A stretch of DNA of 64,000 bases from Antribacter gilvus. Its GTDB lineage: Bacteria > Actinomycetota > Actinomycetes > Actinomycetales > Cellulomonadaceae. Numbering within the stretch: position 1 is the first letter of the stretch; each line of letters opens with the position of its first letter. The notes below the pieces were generated by a model. It did not search any database. It worked only from the letters and a program-made list of their open reading frames with translations, and was not told the origin of the DNA. The DNA is taken from positions 186,001-250,000 of the forward strand of contig NZ_QXTH01000008.1 in the NCBI RefSeq assembly GCF_003946865.1. Direction: 5' to 3'. A program made the translations under genes and the position numbers. Below, piece after piece: positions 51,431 through 61,367 of the stretch.

Positions 51431-52459
51431 CTAGGCGAGCGCGCGAGGACGCGTCGACTCGCGTACGACGAGGCGTGCCGAGGTCACCACCTCGACCGCG
51501 TCGCCGGTAAGGGGAGCCCGCGCCTCGACGCGGCGGAACAGCAGCTCCATGATGCGCGCCGCCATGGAGTCGTTGTCCGGGTCGATGGTGGTCAGACGGG
51601 GGACGAGGTACTCGCCCTCCACATCGTTGTCGAACCCGACGACCTGGACGTCGTCCGGGACCCGTCGGCCGATGTCGGCCAGCGCGCGCAGCACCCCCAT
51701 CGCCGCGGCGTCCGTGAGGACGACGACGCCGTCGAACGGGACCTGCTCGCGGTGGAGCCGCATGACCGCCTCGTAGCCGTCCTTGGTGGTGAACGAGTCC
51801 GCGTCGACCACACGCTGCTCGTCGACCGGGAGGCCCGCCCTGGAGTGCGCCTGGCGGTAACCGCGGGTGCGCAGGGTGGCCATGCTGTCGACGCCTTTGT
51901 CGGGACGACCGCCCACCAGGGCGAGCCGGCGCGAGCCACGCTCGATCAGGTGGGTGGTGGCGAGGTCCGCGCCGCCCACGTTGTCCATCATGACGTGGTC
52001 GAACGGCCCGGCGAGGCGCCGCTCGCCGAGCAGCACGAGAGGCACCCCGATCCCGCTCAGGTCAGCCGTCTCGAGCTGGACCGGGCTGAAGACGAGGCCG
52101 TCGTAGGGCCGGACGCGCTCAGGCGAGATGGCCTCGAGCTCGCCCTCCCTGCTGGCGCCCGTCCGCTCGATGATGACGTGGTGCCCGCGCGCCCGCGCCA
52201 GCGTGTCGAGCCGGGCGGCGAGGTGTGCGTAGTACGGCCCGTCGAGGTGCGGGACGAGCAGGCCGATCGCCCCGGTGCGGCCCGCGCGCAGGTGGCGCGC
52301 CGTCGTGTTCACCCGGTAGCCGAGGCGCTCCACGGCGGCGAGCACGCGCTCCCGTGTGTCGTCGCTCGCTCCCGGGCGGCCGTTGATGACGTTCGAGACG
52401 GTCATCTTCGACACTCCCGCTTCGTGCGCGACGTCGCTCATCTTTACCACGACGCCCAT
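51431..52459 (-). CDS. LacI family transcriptional regulator
   Basis: A 342-residue LacI-type repressor. The helix-turn-helix and hinge are at about 6-60: VKMSDVAHEAGVSKMTVSNV, INGRPGASDDTRERVLAAVE, RLGYRVNTTARHLRAGRTGA. The periplasmic-binding-like effector domain follows (IGLLVPHLDGPYYAHLAARL; VGGADLATTHLIERGSRRLA; DVQVVGFDNDVEGEYLVPRL). It is divergent from the ABC importer and glycosidase operon and most likely responds to an arabino-oligosaccharide or arabinose; that is inference from context. No clear dyad is visible in the 110-base gap to the permease gene. Confidence 0.93.
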   Translation of the reverse strand: MGVVVKMSDVAHEAGVSKMTVSNVINGRPGASDDTRERVLAAVERLGYRVNTTARHLRAGRTGAIGLLVPHLDGPYYAHLAARLDTLARARGHHVIIERTGASREGELEAISPERVRPYDGLVFSPVQLETADLSGIGVPLVLLGERRLAGPFDHVMMDNVGGADLATTHLIERGSRRLALVGGRPDKGVDSMATLRTRGYRQAHSRAGLPVDEQRVVDADSFTTKDGYEAVMRLHREQVPFDGVVVLTDAAAMGVLRALADIGRRVPDDVQVVGFDNDVEGEYLVPRLTTIDPDNDSMAARIMELLFRRVEARAPLTGDAVEVVTSARLVVRESTRPRALA

Positions 52460-52569
52460 GATGCCCCTCCCGTCTGGCTGGCGCAGGCATCGGGGTACTC
52501 GTGCGACGACCCGAGCCCGGCGCCCGGACCGGGTCGCCCGTCTGCCCGCACCGAGGAGGGGAGCACACC

Positions 52570-53469
52570 GTGCTGAAGCAGATCCTGTACTCGAAGAGGC
52601 TCGCGCCCTACATCTTCATCCTTCCGTTCCTGATCACGCTCGCCGTCTTCTGGGTGGTCCCGCTCGGGCGGTCCTTCGTCATGAGCACCCAGGAAGTTCT
52701 CTACGGCCAGGCGACCTTCATCGGCCTCGACAACTACGAGCGGCTCTGGCGGGACAGCATCTTCTGGAAGGCGCTGTACAACAGCATCCGCTACATGGTC
52801 CTGACCATCGTGCTGCTGGTCCCGATCCCGCTGGTGCTCGCCGCGATCGTCAACTCCCGGATCGGCAGCCCTCGGCTCAAGGGCTTCTTCAAGGCCTCGA
52901 TGTTCGTGCCGGCGCTCACGTCGGTCGTGGTCGCCGGAATCGTCTTCCGGCTGATCTTCGCCGAGTCCGGCTCCGCGATGATGAACCAGGTCGCCGACTT
53001 CTTCGGGTTCGGTCCCGTCCGGTGGCTGCGCGAGGACCTCACGGGTCTGACCGCGCTGCTGGCGCTCGCGCTGTGGCGATGGGCCGGCGTCAACATGATG
53101 TATTTCATCGCCGGGATGCAGGCCATCCCCTCGGAGTACTACGAGGCGGCCGCGATGGACGGGGCGAGCAAGTTCCGCCAGTTCATCCACATCACCGTGC
53201 CGAACCTCAAGCCCACCATCGTCTACGTCGTCACCATCAGCGTCTACGGCGGGCTGGCGATGTTCCTCGAGAGCTTCATGCTCTACGCCGGCAACAACTC
53301 GCCGAACAACCAGGGCCTCACGGTGGTCGGGTACCTCTACCGCAAGGGGATCGAGGAGAACAACCTCGGGTTCGCCTCCGCGGTCGGCGTGGTGCTGCTC
53401 GTGATCGTCATGGCGATCAACATCACGTACCTCCTCGCCAGCGGGACGTTCAAGAAGGAGGAAGTGTGA
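52570..53469 (+). CDS. sugar ABC transporter permease (MalF/UgpA type)
   Basis: A 299-residue membrane protein with six helices of the CUT1 sugar importers. The N-terminal SKRLAPYIFILPFLITLAVF starts helix 1, and the EAA loop is EYYEAAAMDGASKFRQFIHI followed by TVPNLKP. GTG is the start, with GAGGAGGGG upstream. It pairs with the permease 53469-54392, whose ATG overlaps its stop by one base, and with the binding protein that follows. No ATPase is encoded; as in other actinobacteria a shared MsiK ATPase encoded elsewhere probably energises it. Confidence 0.93.
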   Translation: MLKQILYSKRLAPYIFILPFLITLAVFWVVPLGRSFVMSTQEVLYGQATFIGLDNYERLWRDSIFWKALYNSIRYMVLTIVLLVPIPLVLAAIVNSRIGSPRLKGFFKASMFVPALTSVVVAGIVFRLIFAESGSAMMNQVADFFGFGPVRWLREDLTGLTALLALALWRWAGVNMMYFIAGMQAIPSEYYEAAAMDGASKFRQFIHITVPNLKPTIVYVVTISVYGGLAMFLESFMLYAGNNSPNNQGLTVVGYLYRKGIEENNLGFASAVGVVLLVIVMAINITYLLASGTFKKEEV

Positions 53470-54392
53470 TGGCGACTCAGCAACCCACCGCCGCGCCGGT
53501 CCTGCGACCTTCCCCGCCCGACCGCGACGACCGGTCGAGGCGCACCTCGCGGAGCGAGGGCCTGTCGCCGGGCGCCGCGGCCTGGGTCCAGGCAGGCTTC
53601 CTCGTCCTGATCGCCGCGATCTCGCTGGTGCCGCTCGTCGCGATCTTCGTCGGCACCTTCCAGGACGGCAACGAGGTGATCCGTCGCGGCATGACGTTCG
53701 ACGTCGACCTCGGCGGCCTGAGCCTGGACAACTACGTCCTGCTCTTCACGGACTCCGGCCCGTACTTCCGATGGTTCGCCAACACCTTCCTGCTCACGGT
53801 GGTCCAGGTGGTGGGCACGCTCCTCGTGAGCTCCTTCGTCGCCTACGGATTCGCCATGTACGACTTCAAGGGCAAGACGCTGGGCTTCATCATGGTGCTC
53901 CTCGTGATGACCGTGCCGTTCGAGATGCTCATGCTGCCCCTGTACGTGCAGGTGAACGACATGGGCCTGGCAGACACCTACACCGTGATCGTGCTGCCCT
54001 TTCTCGCCTCGGCCGTGACGATCTTCTTCTTCCGCCAGTACTTCCTGGGAATACCGAAGGAGCTCCTCGAGGCCGGGCGGGTGGACGGCGTCACCGAGTT
54101 CGGCATCTTCTTCCGGATCGTCCTCCCCATCACCAAGCCGGCGATGGCGGCCATGGCGATCCTCAACGGAATGATCACGTGGAACAACTTCCTGTGGCCG
54201 CTGCTCGTGCTGCGCAGCCCCGAGAAGTTCACCCTGCCGATCGGCCTCAACACCCTGCTGACGCCGTACGGGAACAACTACGAGCTCCTCATCATCGGCG
54301 CCTTCTTCTCGCTCATCCCGATCCTCATCCTCTTCCTCGCCTTCCAGCGTTTCTTCATCCAGGGAATGACCGCCGGAGCCGTCAAGGGCTGA
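53469..54392 (+). CDS. sugar ABC transporter permease (MalG/UgpE type)
   Basis: A 307-residue permease with six helices. The EAA loop is LLEAGRVDGVTEFGIFFRIV followed by LPITKPAMA, and the C-terminus AFQRFFIQGMTAGAVKG is the standard MalG-type ending. The first 38 residues are a polar Pro/Arg/Ser-rich cytoplasmic leader. It works with the 52570-53469 permease as a heterodimer for carbohydrate import. Confidence 0.93.
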   Translation: MATQQPTAAPVLRPSPPDRDDRSRRTSRSEGLSPGAAAWVQAGFLVLIAAISLVPLVAIFVGTFQDGNEVIRRGMTFDVDLGGLSLDNYVLLFTDSGPYFRWFANTFLLTVVQVVGTLLVSSFVAYGFAMYDFKGKTLGFIMVLLVMTVPFEMLMLPLYVQVNDMGLADTYTVIVLPFLASAVTIFFFRQYFLGIPKELLEAGRVDGVTEFGIFFRIVLPITKPAMAAMAILNGMITWNNFLWPLLVLRSPEKFTLPIGLNTLLTPYGNNYELLIIGAFFSLIPILILFLAFQRFFIQGMTAGAVKG

Positions 54393-54421
54393 CCGCCCGA
54401 CAGATCGAACGGAGAAGTCTC

Positions 54422-55750
54422 ATGAGCAAGCTACGAACAATGGTGTCCGGGCTCGTCGCCGCAGTGACCGTGACCGCCCTCGCCGCGTGCGGCGGCGGCC
54501 AGGGCGGCGAGCCGACGACCAACGCCGACGGCTCGACCACCCTGAACATGTGGACGTTCGCCGACGTCCACGCGGCCTACTACGAGGAGATGGCCGCCCA
54601 GTGGAACAAGGCGAACCCCGACAAGGAGATCAAGCTCGAGGTCACCGTCTACCCCTACGACGACATGCACAACAAGCTGCAGCTCGCCTTCAACTCGGGC
54701 GAGGGCCTCCCCGACCTGGTGGACATCGAGGTCAACAAGTTCGCCAACTTCGTCAGGGGGTCGACGCCCCCGCTGATGGACCTGACGGACGCCGCGGCGC
54801 CGTACAAGGACGACGTCGTCCAGGCGCGCCTCGACCTGTACAGCAAGGAGGGGCGGGTGTACGGGCTCCCGACGCACGTCGGCGCGTTCGTCGCCTTCTA
54901 CAACACCGAGCTGCTCGAGGGCGCCGGGATCGACTACACGACCATCGAGACCTGGGACGACTTCAAGGAGGCGGGCACCACGTACAGCTCGGCCACCGGC
55001 AAGGCGTTCGGCGTCGCGAGCACCGGCGTCAACTTTGTCGAGCCGCTGGTCACCGCCCAGCTCGGCGGCCAGTTCTTCGACGACGAGGGCAAGGTGCAGG
55101 TGAACAGCCCCGAGGCGGTCGAGGCCATCTCGATGATCAAGGAGATGCAGGACGCCGGAGCGGTATCGACCATCCCTGGCGGCAGCCCGGACACCGAGGA
55201 GGCGTACGGCGCCATCAACAACGGCGACTACGCCGCGATCGTGTACCCGGCGTGGTACACGTCCCGCTACGTCGACTACATGCCCGACCTCGCCGGCAAG
55301 GTTGCCATCGCACCCGCGCCCGTCCCCGAGGACGCGGAGTTCAAGACGATCGGCGGCGGCGGTACCGGCGCAGCGGTCCCGCTCGCCTCGCCCAACAAGG
55401 AGCTCGCCGCCGAGTGGGTCGCGTTCGCCAAGCTGTCGCCCGAGGCCAACGTGGCCGTGTGGGAAGTCCTCGGCTTCGACCCGGTGAACATGTCCGTCTG
55501 GGAGGACGAGGAGATCACGAAGAACCCCGAGAACAAGTTCAACAAGTACTTCCAGACGAACCTGTTCGACGTCCTCAACGACGTGAAGGACGACATCGGC
55601 CACTTCGAGTCGTTCAGCAACCCCAACTGGCCGACGCTCGACAACACCTTCACCACCGTGACGCTCAACGAGATCTACGAGAACGACGTGCCGGTGCAGG
55701 AGGCGCTCGACAAGGCGCAGTCCGACCTGCAGAACGAGCTCGGCGAGTAG
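54422..55750 (+). CDS. sugar ABC transporter substrate-binding lipoprotein
   Basis: A 442-residue extracellular solute-binding protein of family 1. Residues 1-23 form a lipoprotein signal with lipobox LAAC and lipidated Cys23. The body has TTLNMWTFADVHAAYYEEMA, GLPDLVDIEVNKFANFVRGS, GLPTHVGAFVAFYNTELLEG and the C-lobe segments NNGDYAAIVYPAWYTSRYVD and GGTGAAVPLASPNKELAAEW. It resembles AraN-type arabinose-oligomer binding proteins; ligand by context. It is unusual in being third in the operon rather than first. A stable hairpin follows it. Confidence 0.92.
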   Translation: MSKLRTMVSGLVAAVTVTALAACGGGQGGEPTTNADGSTTLNMWTFADVHAAYYEEMAAQWNKANPDKEIKLEVTVYPYDDMHNKLQLAFNSGEGLPDLVDIEVNKFANFVRGSTPPLMDLTDAAAPYKDDVVQARLDLYSKEGRVYGLPTHVGAFVAFYNTELLEGAGIDYTTIETWDDFKEAGTTYSSATGKAFGVASTGVNFVEPLVTAQLGGQFFDDEGKVQVNSPEAVEAISMIKEMQDAGAVSTIPGGSPDTEEAYGAINNGDYAAIVYPAWYTSRYVDYMPDLAGKVAIAPAPVPEDAEFKTIGGGGTGAAVPLASPNKELAAEWVAFAKLSPEANVAVWEVLGFDPVNMSVWEDEEITKNPENKFNKYFQTNLFDVLNDVKDDIGHFESFSNPNWPTLDNTFTTVTLNEIYENDVPVQEALDKAQSDLQNELGE

Positions 55751-55755
55751 CACTC

Positions 55756-55830
55756 GTCGCGCGGCGCCGCCGCGACGCACTCCGCGAGCCGGCGGGCGGC
55801 TGCTGGGCAGACCCCAGCGGCCGTCCGCCC
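55756..55830 (+). terminator. hairpins after the substrate-binding protein gene
   Basis: GTCGCG pairs with CGCGAC around a GC-rich centre at about 55756-55776. A larger hairpin at about 55791-55830 pairs GGGCGG and GCTGGG with CCCAGC and CCGCCC around CAGAC. Stem-loops behind a binding-protein gene commonly protect the transcript and partly stop transcription, giving more binding protein than downstream enzymes. Confidence 0.5.
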
Positions 55831-55867
55831 GCGGAGCCCCCACCCTGCACCGAGGAGAGATCCACCA

Positions 55868-57379
55868 ATGCTGTCCGCATCCATCACTGTCGATCCGGCG
55901 TTCGTCGTCGGGCCCGTCCGCCGCCGTACGTTCGGGTCGTTCGTCGAGCACCTGGGCCGGTGCGTCTACTCGGGGATCCACGACCCCGGGCACCCGAGCG
56001 CGGACGCCGACGGGTTCCGCGGCGACGTCGTCGACCTGACCCGGGAGCTGGGCGTCTCCACCGTGCGCTACCCGGGCGGCAACTTCGTCTCCGGGTACCG
56101 GTGGGAGGACGCGATCGGCCCGGTGGACCAGCGACCGCGGCGCCTGGACCTGGCGTGGCACTCGACCGAGCCCAACCTGGTCGGCGTGGACGAGTTCATG
56201 CGCTGGGCGGCCAAGGCCGGGGTGGAACCGATGATGGCGGTCAACCTGGGGACGCGTGGCGTCCAGGAGGCCTTGGACCTGCTGGAGTACTGCAACGTGC
56301 CGGGCGGCACGGCCTGGTCCGACAAGCGCCGCGCCAACGGTGCCGAGGACCCGTACCGGGTCAAGATGTGGTGCCTGGGCAACGAGCTGGACGGCCCCTG
56401 GCAGGTGGGGCACAAGTCCGCCCACGAGTACGGGCGCCTGGCCGCAGAGACCGCGCGTGCCATGCGGATGCTGGACCCCGACCTGGAGCTCGTAGCCTGC
56501 GGCTCCTCCGGCTCCGGGATGCCGACCTTCGGCGAGTGGGAGCGGGTGGTCCTCACCGAGGCGTACGAGCACGTGGACCACGTCTCGGCCCACGCCTACT
56601 ACTGGGAGGAGGACGGCGACCTCGCCTCCTTCCTCGCCTCCGCCATCGACATGGACCACTTCATCGAGTCCGTGGCGGCGACCGCCGACGCGGTGCGCGC
56701 CGCCGGCAAACACACCAAGCGGATCAACATCTCCTTCGACGAGTGGAACGTCTGGTACCAGAAGCGCGCCGAGTCGCAGTCCCCCTCGGGCGACGACTGG
56801 CCCGTGGCCCCGGTCCTGCTCGAGGACAAGTACAACGTGGCCGACGCCGTCGTGGTCGGCAACCTGCTGATCTCCCTGCTGCGCAACACCGACCGCGTCC
56901 ACGCCGCCTCGCTCGCCCAGCTCGTCAACGTGATCGCGCCGATCATGACCGAGCCAGGCGGCCGCGCCTGGCGGCAGACCATCTTTCACCCCTTCGCCCT
57001 GACCGCCCGGCACGCCGCCGGGGACGTGCTGCGCCTGGCGGTCGACTCCCCGGTGCAGCCCACCGCCAAGTTCGGCGACGTGCCGGTGCTCGACGCGGTC
57101 GCGACCCACGACCCGGAGACCGGCGACCTGCTGATCCTCGCGGTCAACCGGTCCGTGACCGACGGCGTCGTGCTCGAGGTCGACCTCCGCGGCTTCCCCG
57201 GCCTGCGCCTCGTGGAGGCACTGACGCTCGCCAACCCGGACCACACCTGGTCCGCGACCGCGGACGACGCCACCTCCGTGCTCCCGCGGACCAACACCAC
57301 CGCCAAGGTGGCCGACGACCACGCGCGCACGGAGCTGCCGCCCGTGTCCTGGACCCTCGTGCGGCTCGCACACCCATAG
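55868..57379 (+). CDS. abfA: GH51 alpha-L-arabinofuranosidase, intracellular
   Basis: A 503-residue GH51 enzyme without signal peptide, so it cleaves imported oligosaccharides in the cytoplasm. The barrel shows TFGSFVEHLGRCVYSGIHDP, VSTVRYPGGNFVSGYRWEDA, the acid/base Glu173 in MWCLGNELDGPWQ and the nucleophile Glu291 in INISFDEWNVWYQ. The C-terminal beta domain (about 380-503) is present and length is normal for GH51. It releases terminal L-arabinofuranose, feeding the oxidative pathway encoded downstream. A GAGGAGAG ribosome site precedes the ATG. Confidence 0.94.
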   Translation: MLSASITVDPAFVVGPVRRRTFGSFVEHLGRCVYSGIHDPGHPSADADGFRGDVVDLTRELGVSTVRYPGGNFVSGYRWEDAIGPVDQRPRRLDLAWHSTEPNLVGVDEFMRWAAKAGVEPMMAVNLGTRGVQEALDLLEYCNVPGGTAWSDKRRANGAEDPYRVKMWCLGNELDGPWQVGHKSAHEYGRLAAETARAMRMLDPDLELVACGSSGSGMPTFGEWERVVLTEAYEHVDHVSAHAYYWEEDGDLASFLASAIDMDHFIESVAATADAVRAAGKHTKRINISFDEWNVWYQKRAESQSPSGDDWPVAPVLLEDKYNVADAVVVGNLLISLLRNTDRVHAASLAQLVNVIAPIMTEPGGRAWRQTIFHPFALTARHAAGDVLRLAVDSPVQPTAKFGDVPVLDAVATHDPETGDLLILAVNRSVTDGVVLEVDLRGFPGLRLVEALTLANPDHTWSATADDATSVLPRTNTTAKVADDHARTELPPVSWTLVRLAHP

Positions 57380-57405
57380 CACCCCCGGACGAAGGAGACC
57401 CCAGG

Positions 57406-58767
57406 ATGGCCGTATCCGTACCTCCCCGACCTCTGACGACGCAGGGCAGCAAGTTCGTCGACGGTTTCGGTGACGCTGTGCGCCTGCGCGGCATCTGCCT
57501 CGGCGGCTGGCTCAACATGGAGAACTTCATCACCGGGTACGCCGCCAACGAGTCTCTGATGCGGCGTACCGTGGCCGACGTGCTGGGCGCGGAGCGTGCG
57601 GACCGGTTCTTCGAGCGACTCCTCAGCGAGTTCTTCAGCGAGGACGACGCGCGGTTCCTCGGGGAGAACGGCTTCAACCTCGTCCGGATCCCGGTCAACT
57701 ACCGCCACCTCCAGCACGACGACGCGCCGTTCGAGGTGGACCAGGACGGCTTCCGCCACCTGGACCGCGCCATCGAGGCGCTCGGCCGGCACGGCGTGTA
57801 CTCGATCATCGACCTGCACGCCCTGCCCGGCTCGCAGAACCAGCACTGGCACTCCGACAACGACACGCACGTGGCGAAGTTCTGGACCCACCGGGAGTTC
57901 CAGGACCGCGTCGACGTGTTGTGGCGGGCGATCGCCGAGCACTACCGCGGCAACGTCCGGGTCGCGGGCTACAACCTCATGAACGAGCCCGCCGACCCGA
58001 CCGGGCGCGTCGTCGGGCCGGTGTACGACCGGCTGCTCGCCACGGTGCGTGAGGTCGACCCGGACCACATCGTGTTCCTCGACGGCAACACGTACTCGAC
58101 GGACTTCTCCATGTTCACCGAGCCCGCGCCCAACACCGTGTACACGCTGCACGACTACGTGCCGGCAGGGCTGGGCCGCAGCAGCGAGTACAGCAAAGAC
58201 CTCGCGCTGGCGAAGTTCCTCGAGCGCTCGGAGTTCGCGCGGTCCACCGGCACGCCGATCCTCGTGGGCGAGTTCGGGCCGATCTACACGGGCGACGAGG
58301 CGGTCGACGCGGTCCGCCGCCAGATCCTCGCCGACCAGCTGGACATCTATCGCGACCACGACGCGAGCTGGACCGCCTGGACGTACAAGGACGTGGGGGT
58401 CCAGGGCCTGCTGACGGTCAGTCCCGCCTCGCCGTACCTGCAGCACTTCGGCGACTTCATGGCCAAGAAGAAGCGGCTCGCCGCCGACCAGTGGGGCACG
58501 GACGGGATCGGCGAGCGGGAGGCGACGCAGCCGTTCCAGGACCTCGTCGCCCGGGAGTTCCCCTCGTTCGACCCCTACCCGTGGGGGCGGTTCGACTGGG
58601 TGCGCACGCTGATCATCAACCTCGGGCTGGCTCAGCCGCTCGCGCACGAGTACGCCGAGCTGTTCCGCGGCCTGGACGACGAACAGCTCGAGGCCTTCGT
58701 GACCTCGTTCTCGTTCGCCGCGTGCGACGTGCGCGCCACGCTCCTCGACCAGCTGCGGGAGGGCTGA
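57406..58767 (+). CDS. GH5-family glycoside hydrolase, intracellular
   Basis: A 453-residue clan-A hydrolase of GH5 type. Motifs: RLRGICLGGWLNMENFITGY at the N-terminal strand, NLVRIPVNYRHLQ, SIIDLHALPGSQN, the acid/base Glu194 in YNLMNEPADP and the nucleophile Glu289 in ILVGEFGPIY. There is no signal peptide or carbohydrate module. The subfamily cannot be named from reading; cytoplasmic GH5 enzymes of this size act on short beta-linked oligosaccharides. It follows the GH51 gene after 26 bases and precedes the dehydratase gene, and probably finishes the imported arabinoside. Confidence 0.9.
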   Translation: MAVSVPPRPLTTQGSKFVDGFGDAVRLRGICLGGWLNMENFITGYAANESLMRRTVADVLGAERADRFFERLLSEFFSEDDARFLGENGFNLVRIPVNYRHLQHDDAPFEVDQDGFRHLDRAIEALGRHGVYSIIDLHALPGSQNQHWHSDNDTHVAKFWTHREFQDRVDVLWRAIAEHYRGNVRVAGYNLMNEPADPTGRVVGPVYDRLLATVREVDPDHIVFLDGNTYSTDFSMFTEPAPNTVYTLHDYVPAGLGRSSEYSKDLALAKFLERSEFARSTGTPILVGEFGPIYTGDEAVDAVRRQILADQLDIYRDHDASWTAWTYKDVGVQGLLTVSPASPYLQHFGDFMAKKKRLAADQWGTDGIGEREATQPFQDLVAREFPSFDPYPWGRFDWVRTLIINLGLAQPLAHEYAELFRGLDDEQLEAFVTSFSFAACDVRATLLDQLREG

Positions 58768-58771
58768 GCCG

Positions 58772-60487
58772 ATGACCAGCCTGCGCAGCAACGAGTGGTA
58801 CGACGGCGACGACCGCAACGCCTACCTGCACCGCGCCTGGATGCGGCGCGGCGTGCCGTCGACCGCCTTCGAGGGCCGGCCCCAGATCGCGATCGCCAAC
58901 ACCGCGTCGGACCTCACCCCGTGCAACGCGCACCTCGACGAGGTGGCGCAGTCCGTGAAGAACGGCGTCTACGAGGCCGGCGGCATCCCGCTCAACCTGC
59001 CCGTCGTCTCCCTCGGCGAGACCCAGGTGCGCCCTACGGCGATGCTCTGGCGCAACCTGGCCGCGATGGCCATGGAGGAGATGTTCCGGGCCAACCCCGT
59101 GGACGGCCTGGTCCTGCTCGGCGGGTGCGACAAGACGATCCCGGCCCTGCTGATGGCCGCGGCCTCGGTGGACCTGCCCGCCGTCGTCGTCCCGGGCGGG
59201 CCCATGCTCAACGGCCACTTCCGCGGCACGCCCCTGGGCTGCGGCACCGACGTGTGGAAGCTGAGCGAGGAGGTCCGCGCCGGGCGCCTCAGCGCGGACA
59301 CGTTCTTGCGCTCCGAGTCCTCGATGATCCGCAGCCGCGGGCACTGCAACACCATGGGCACCGCCTCCACCATGGCCGTGATGGCCGAGGCGCTCGGAAC
59401 GACCATCCCCGGCGTCGCCGGGACCCCGGCCGCCGACAGCCGCCTCCTGGAGAGCGCGCACGCGTCGGGGCGGCTCGCCGTGGAGCTCGTCGCGAGCGGC
59501 CGCACGCTCGGCCAGGTCCTCAGCCGCGGCTCGTTCCTCAACGCGATCGTCGCGCTGGCCGCGGTGGGCGGGTCCACCAACGCCGTCGTGCACCTGCTCG
59601 CGATCGCCGGGCGGCTCGGGATCGACCTGACGCTCGACGACTTCGACCGCGTCGGCGCGGACGTGCCGCTCCTGGTCAACCTCCAGCCCGCGGGCACGTA
59701 CCTCATGGAGGACCTGTTCCGGGCCGGCGGCCCCCTGGCCGTCCTGGAGCAGGTCAAGGACCTGCTCGACCCGTCGGCGATGACCGTCACGGGCAAGCCG
59801 CTCGTCGAGCACCTCGCCGGCAACCCTGTGTGGGACACGGACGTCATCACACCGCGTGCGGCGCCCCTGGTCGGCAACGCCGGGATCGCGGTCCTCCGCG
59901 GCAACCTCGCCCCCGACGGTGCGCTCGTCAAGCCCGCGGCGGCCAGCCCCGAGCTGCTCCTGCACCGCGGCCGGGCCGTCGTGTTCGACTCGGTCGAGGA
60001 CTTCCACGCACGCATCGACGACCCGGACCTCGTCGTCGACGCGACATCGGTCCTCGTGCTCCGGGGCTGTGGCCCCAAGGGCTACCCGGGCATGCCGGAG
60101 GTCGCCAACCTGCCGCTGCCGGCCAAGCTGCTCGAGCAGGGGGTACGCGACATGGTCCGCATCTGCGACGGCCGCATGAGCGGCACGGCCTACGGCACCG
60201 TGGTGCTGCACGTAGCACCGGAGGCGGCGGCGGGCGGCCCGCTCGGCCTGGTCCAGGACGGCGACGAGATCCTCCTGGACGTCGCCGGGCGGCGCCTCGA
60301 GCTGCTGGTGCCCGACGACGAGCTGCGGGCCCGCCGGGTTCCGGACGCCACCACCGCAGGGTTCGCCGAACCGCGACGCGGCTGGGAGCGGCTCTACGTC
60401 GACCACGTACTGCAGGCGGATACGGGGGCGGACCTCGACTTCCTCGTCGGGGCGAGCGGGTCGGAGGTGGCCCGTGAGTCGCACTGA
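58772..60487 (+). CDS. IlvD/Edd-family sugar-acid dehydratase (probable L-arabinonate dehydratase)
   Basis: A 571-residue Fe-S dehydratase. The cluster and active-site motifs are [15 protein letters not shown] (Cys51), [15 protein letters not shown] (Cys119, Asp120, Lys121) and [14 protein letters not shown] (Cys192), with the late [13 protein letters not shown] loop. The family includes dihydroxyacid, phosphogluconate, xylonate and arabinonate dehydratases. The neighbours (AraD1-type protein, semialdehyde dehydrogenase, GH51) point to arabinonate to 2-keto-3-deoxyarabinonate. It starts four bases after the GH5 gene; the end overlaps the next gene by 14 bases. Confidence 0.88.
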   Translation: MTSLRSNEWYDGDDRNAYLHRAWMRRGVPSTAFEGRPQIAIANTASDLTPCNAHLDEVAQSVKNGVYEAGGIPLNLPVVSLGETQVRPTAMLWRNLAAMAMEEMFRANPVDGLVLLGGCDKTIPALLMAAASVDLPAVVVPGGPMLNGHFRGTPLGCGTDVWKLSEEVRAGRLSADTFLRSESSMIRSRGHCNTMGTASTMAVMAEALGTTIPGVAGTPAADSRLLESAHASGRLAVELVASGRTLGQVLSRGSFLNAIVALAAVGGSTNAVVHLLAIAGRLGIDLTLDDFDRVGADVPLLVNLQPAGTYLMEDLFRAGGPLAVLEQVKDLLDPSAMTVTGKPLVEHLAGNPVWDTDVITPRAAPLVGNAGIAVLRGNLAPDGALVKPAAASPELLLHRGRAVVFDSVEDFHARIDDPDLVVDATSVLVLRGCGPKGYPGMPEVANLPLPAKLLEQGVRDMVRICDGRMSGTAYGTVVLHVAPEAAAGGPLGLVQDGDEILLDVAGRRLELLVPDDELRARRVPDATTAGFAEPRRGWERLYVDHVLQADTGADLDFLVGASGSEVARESH

Positions 60488-61367
60488 CGTTTCCGTGGGC
60501 ACGTCGATCGTCCGCGTCGCGTCGCCGGACGGCCCGCGGTGGGCCGTCCGGACCGCCGGCGGGCTGCACGCCCTTCCCGTGCCCCTCGCCGAGCTGCTGT
60601 CGATGCCGCTCGACGCCGCCCGCGAGGTGGTCGAGCGGGCGGCCCAGGGCGGCGAGAAGATCGACGCGACCGGCGGGCTTCTGCCGCCCGTCGACGAGCA
60701 GGAGGTCTGGGCGGCGGGCGTCACCTACCGGCGCAGCCGCGACGGGCGCGCCGAGGAGTCGACCGACCCGACCGTCTACGACCACGTCTACACCGCCGAC
60801 CGCCCCGAGCTCTTCTTCAAGTCGACGGCGGCGCGCGTGGTGACCGACGGCGACGACGTCGGCATCCGCGCCGACTCGGGCTGGGACGTCCCCGAGCCGG
60901 AGCTCGCCCTGGTGGTGAACCGGTCCGGCGACGTGTTCGGCTATCTGGCCGCCAACGACCTGAGCAGCCGCTCCATCGAGGGCGAGAACCCTCTCTACCT
61001 CCCGCAGGCCAAGGTCTACACGCGCTCCTGCGCCCTGAGCACCGCCATCGTGCCGGTGTGGGCCGCGCCGGACGGACCGTGGGCGGTCCGCCTGACGATC
61101 GAGCGCGACGGCGAGACGGTGTTCGAGGGAGCGTCGTCCACCGGTGCGCTCGTCCGGACGCCGGACACGCTCACCCGCTGGCTCGTGCTCGCGCTCGACC
61201 TGCCCGCCGGCGCCGTGCTCCTCACCGGGACCGGCATCGTCCCGGAGGCGGAGCTCACCCTCGCCGCGGGCGACGTCGTGCGGATCGAGATCGACGGCAT
61301 CGGTTCCCTGACAAACCGCGTCACCGTCGTCGGACGACGACGCCCTGACGACCTGGAGGAACGATGA
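60474..61367 (+). CDS. FAH-superfamily AraD1-type protein (2-keto-3-deoxy-L-arabinonate dehydratase candidate)
   Basis: A 297-residue protein with the fumarylacetoacetate hydrolase fold, AraD1 type. Metal-site stretches are [50 protein letters not shown] with the acidic ligands, and [20 protein letters not shown] followed by VYTRSCAL. In known bacterial pathways AraD1 dehydrates 2-keto-3-deoxy-L-arabinonate to 2-oxoglutarate semialdehyde. The order dehydratase, AraD1, aldehyde dehydrogenase supports it. GTG 60474 lies inside the upstream gene; the stop overlaps the next start by four bases. Confidence 0.88.
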   Translation: MSRTDVSVGTSIVRVASPDGPRWAVRTAGGLHALPVPLAELLSMPLDAAREVVERAAQGGEKIDATGGLLPPVDEQEVWAAGVTYRRSRDGRAEESTDPTVYDHVYTADRPELFFKSTAARVVTDGDDVGIRADSGWDVPEPELALVVNRSGDVFGYLAANDLSSRSIEGENPLYLPQAKVYTRSCALSTAIVPVWAAPDGPWAVRLTIERDGETVFEGASSTGALVRTPDTLTRWLVLALDLPAGAVLLTGTGIVPEAELTLAAGDVVRIEIDGIGSLTNRVTVVGRRRPDDLEER

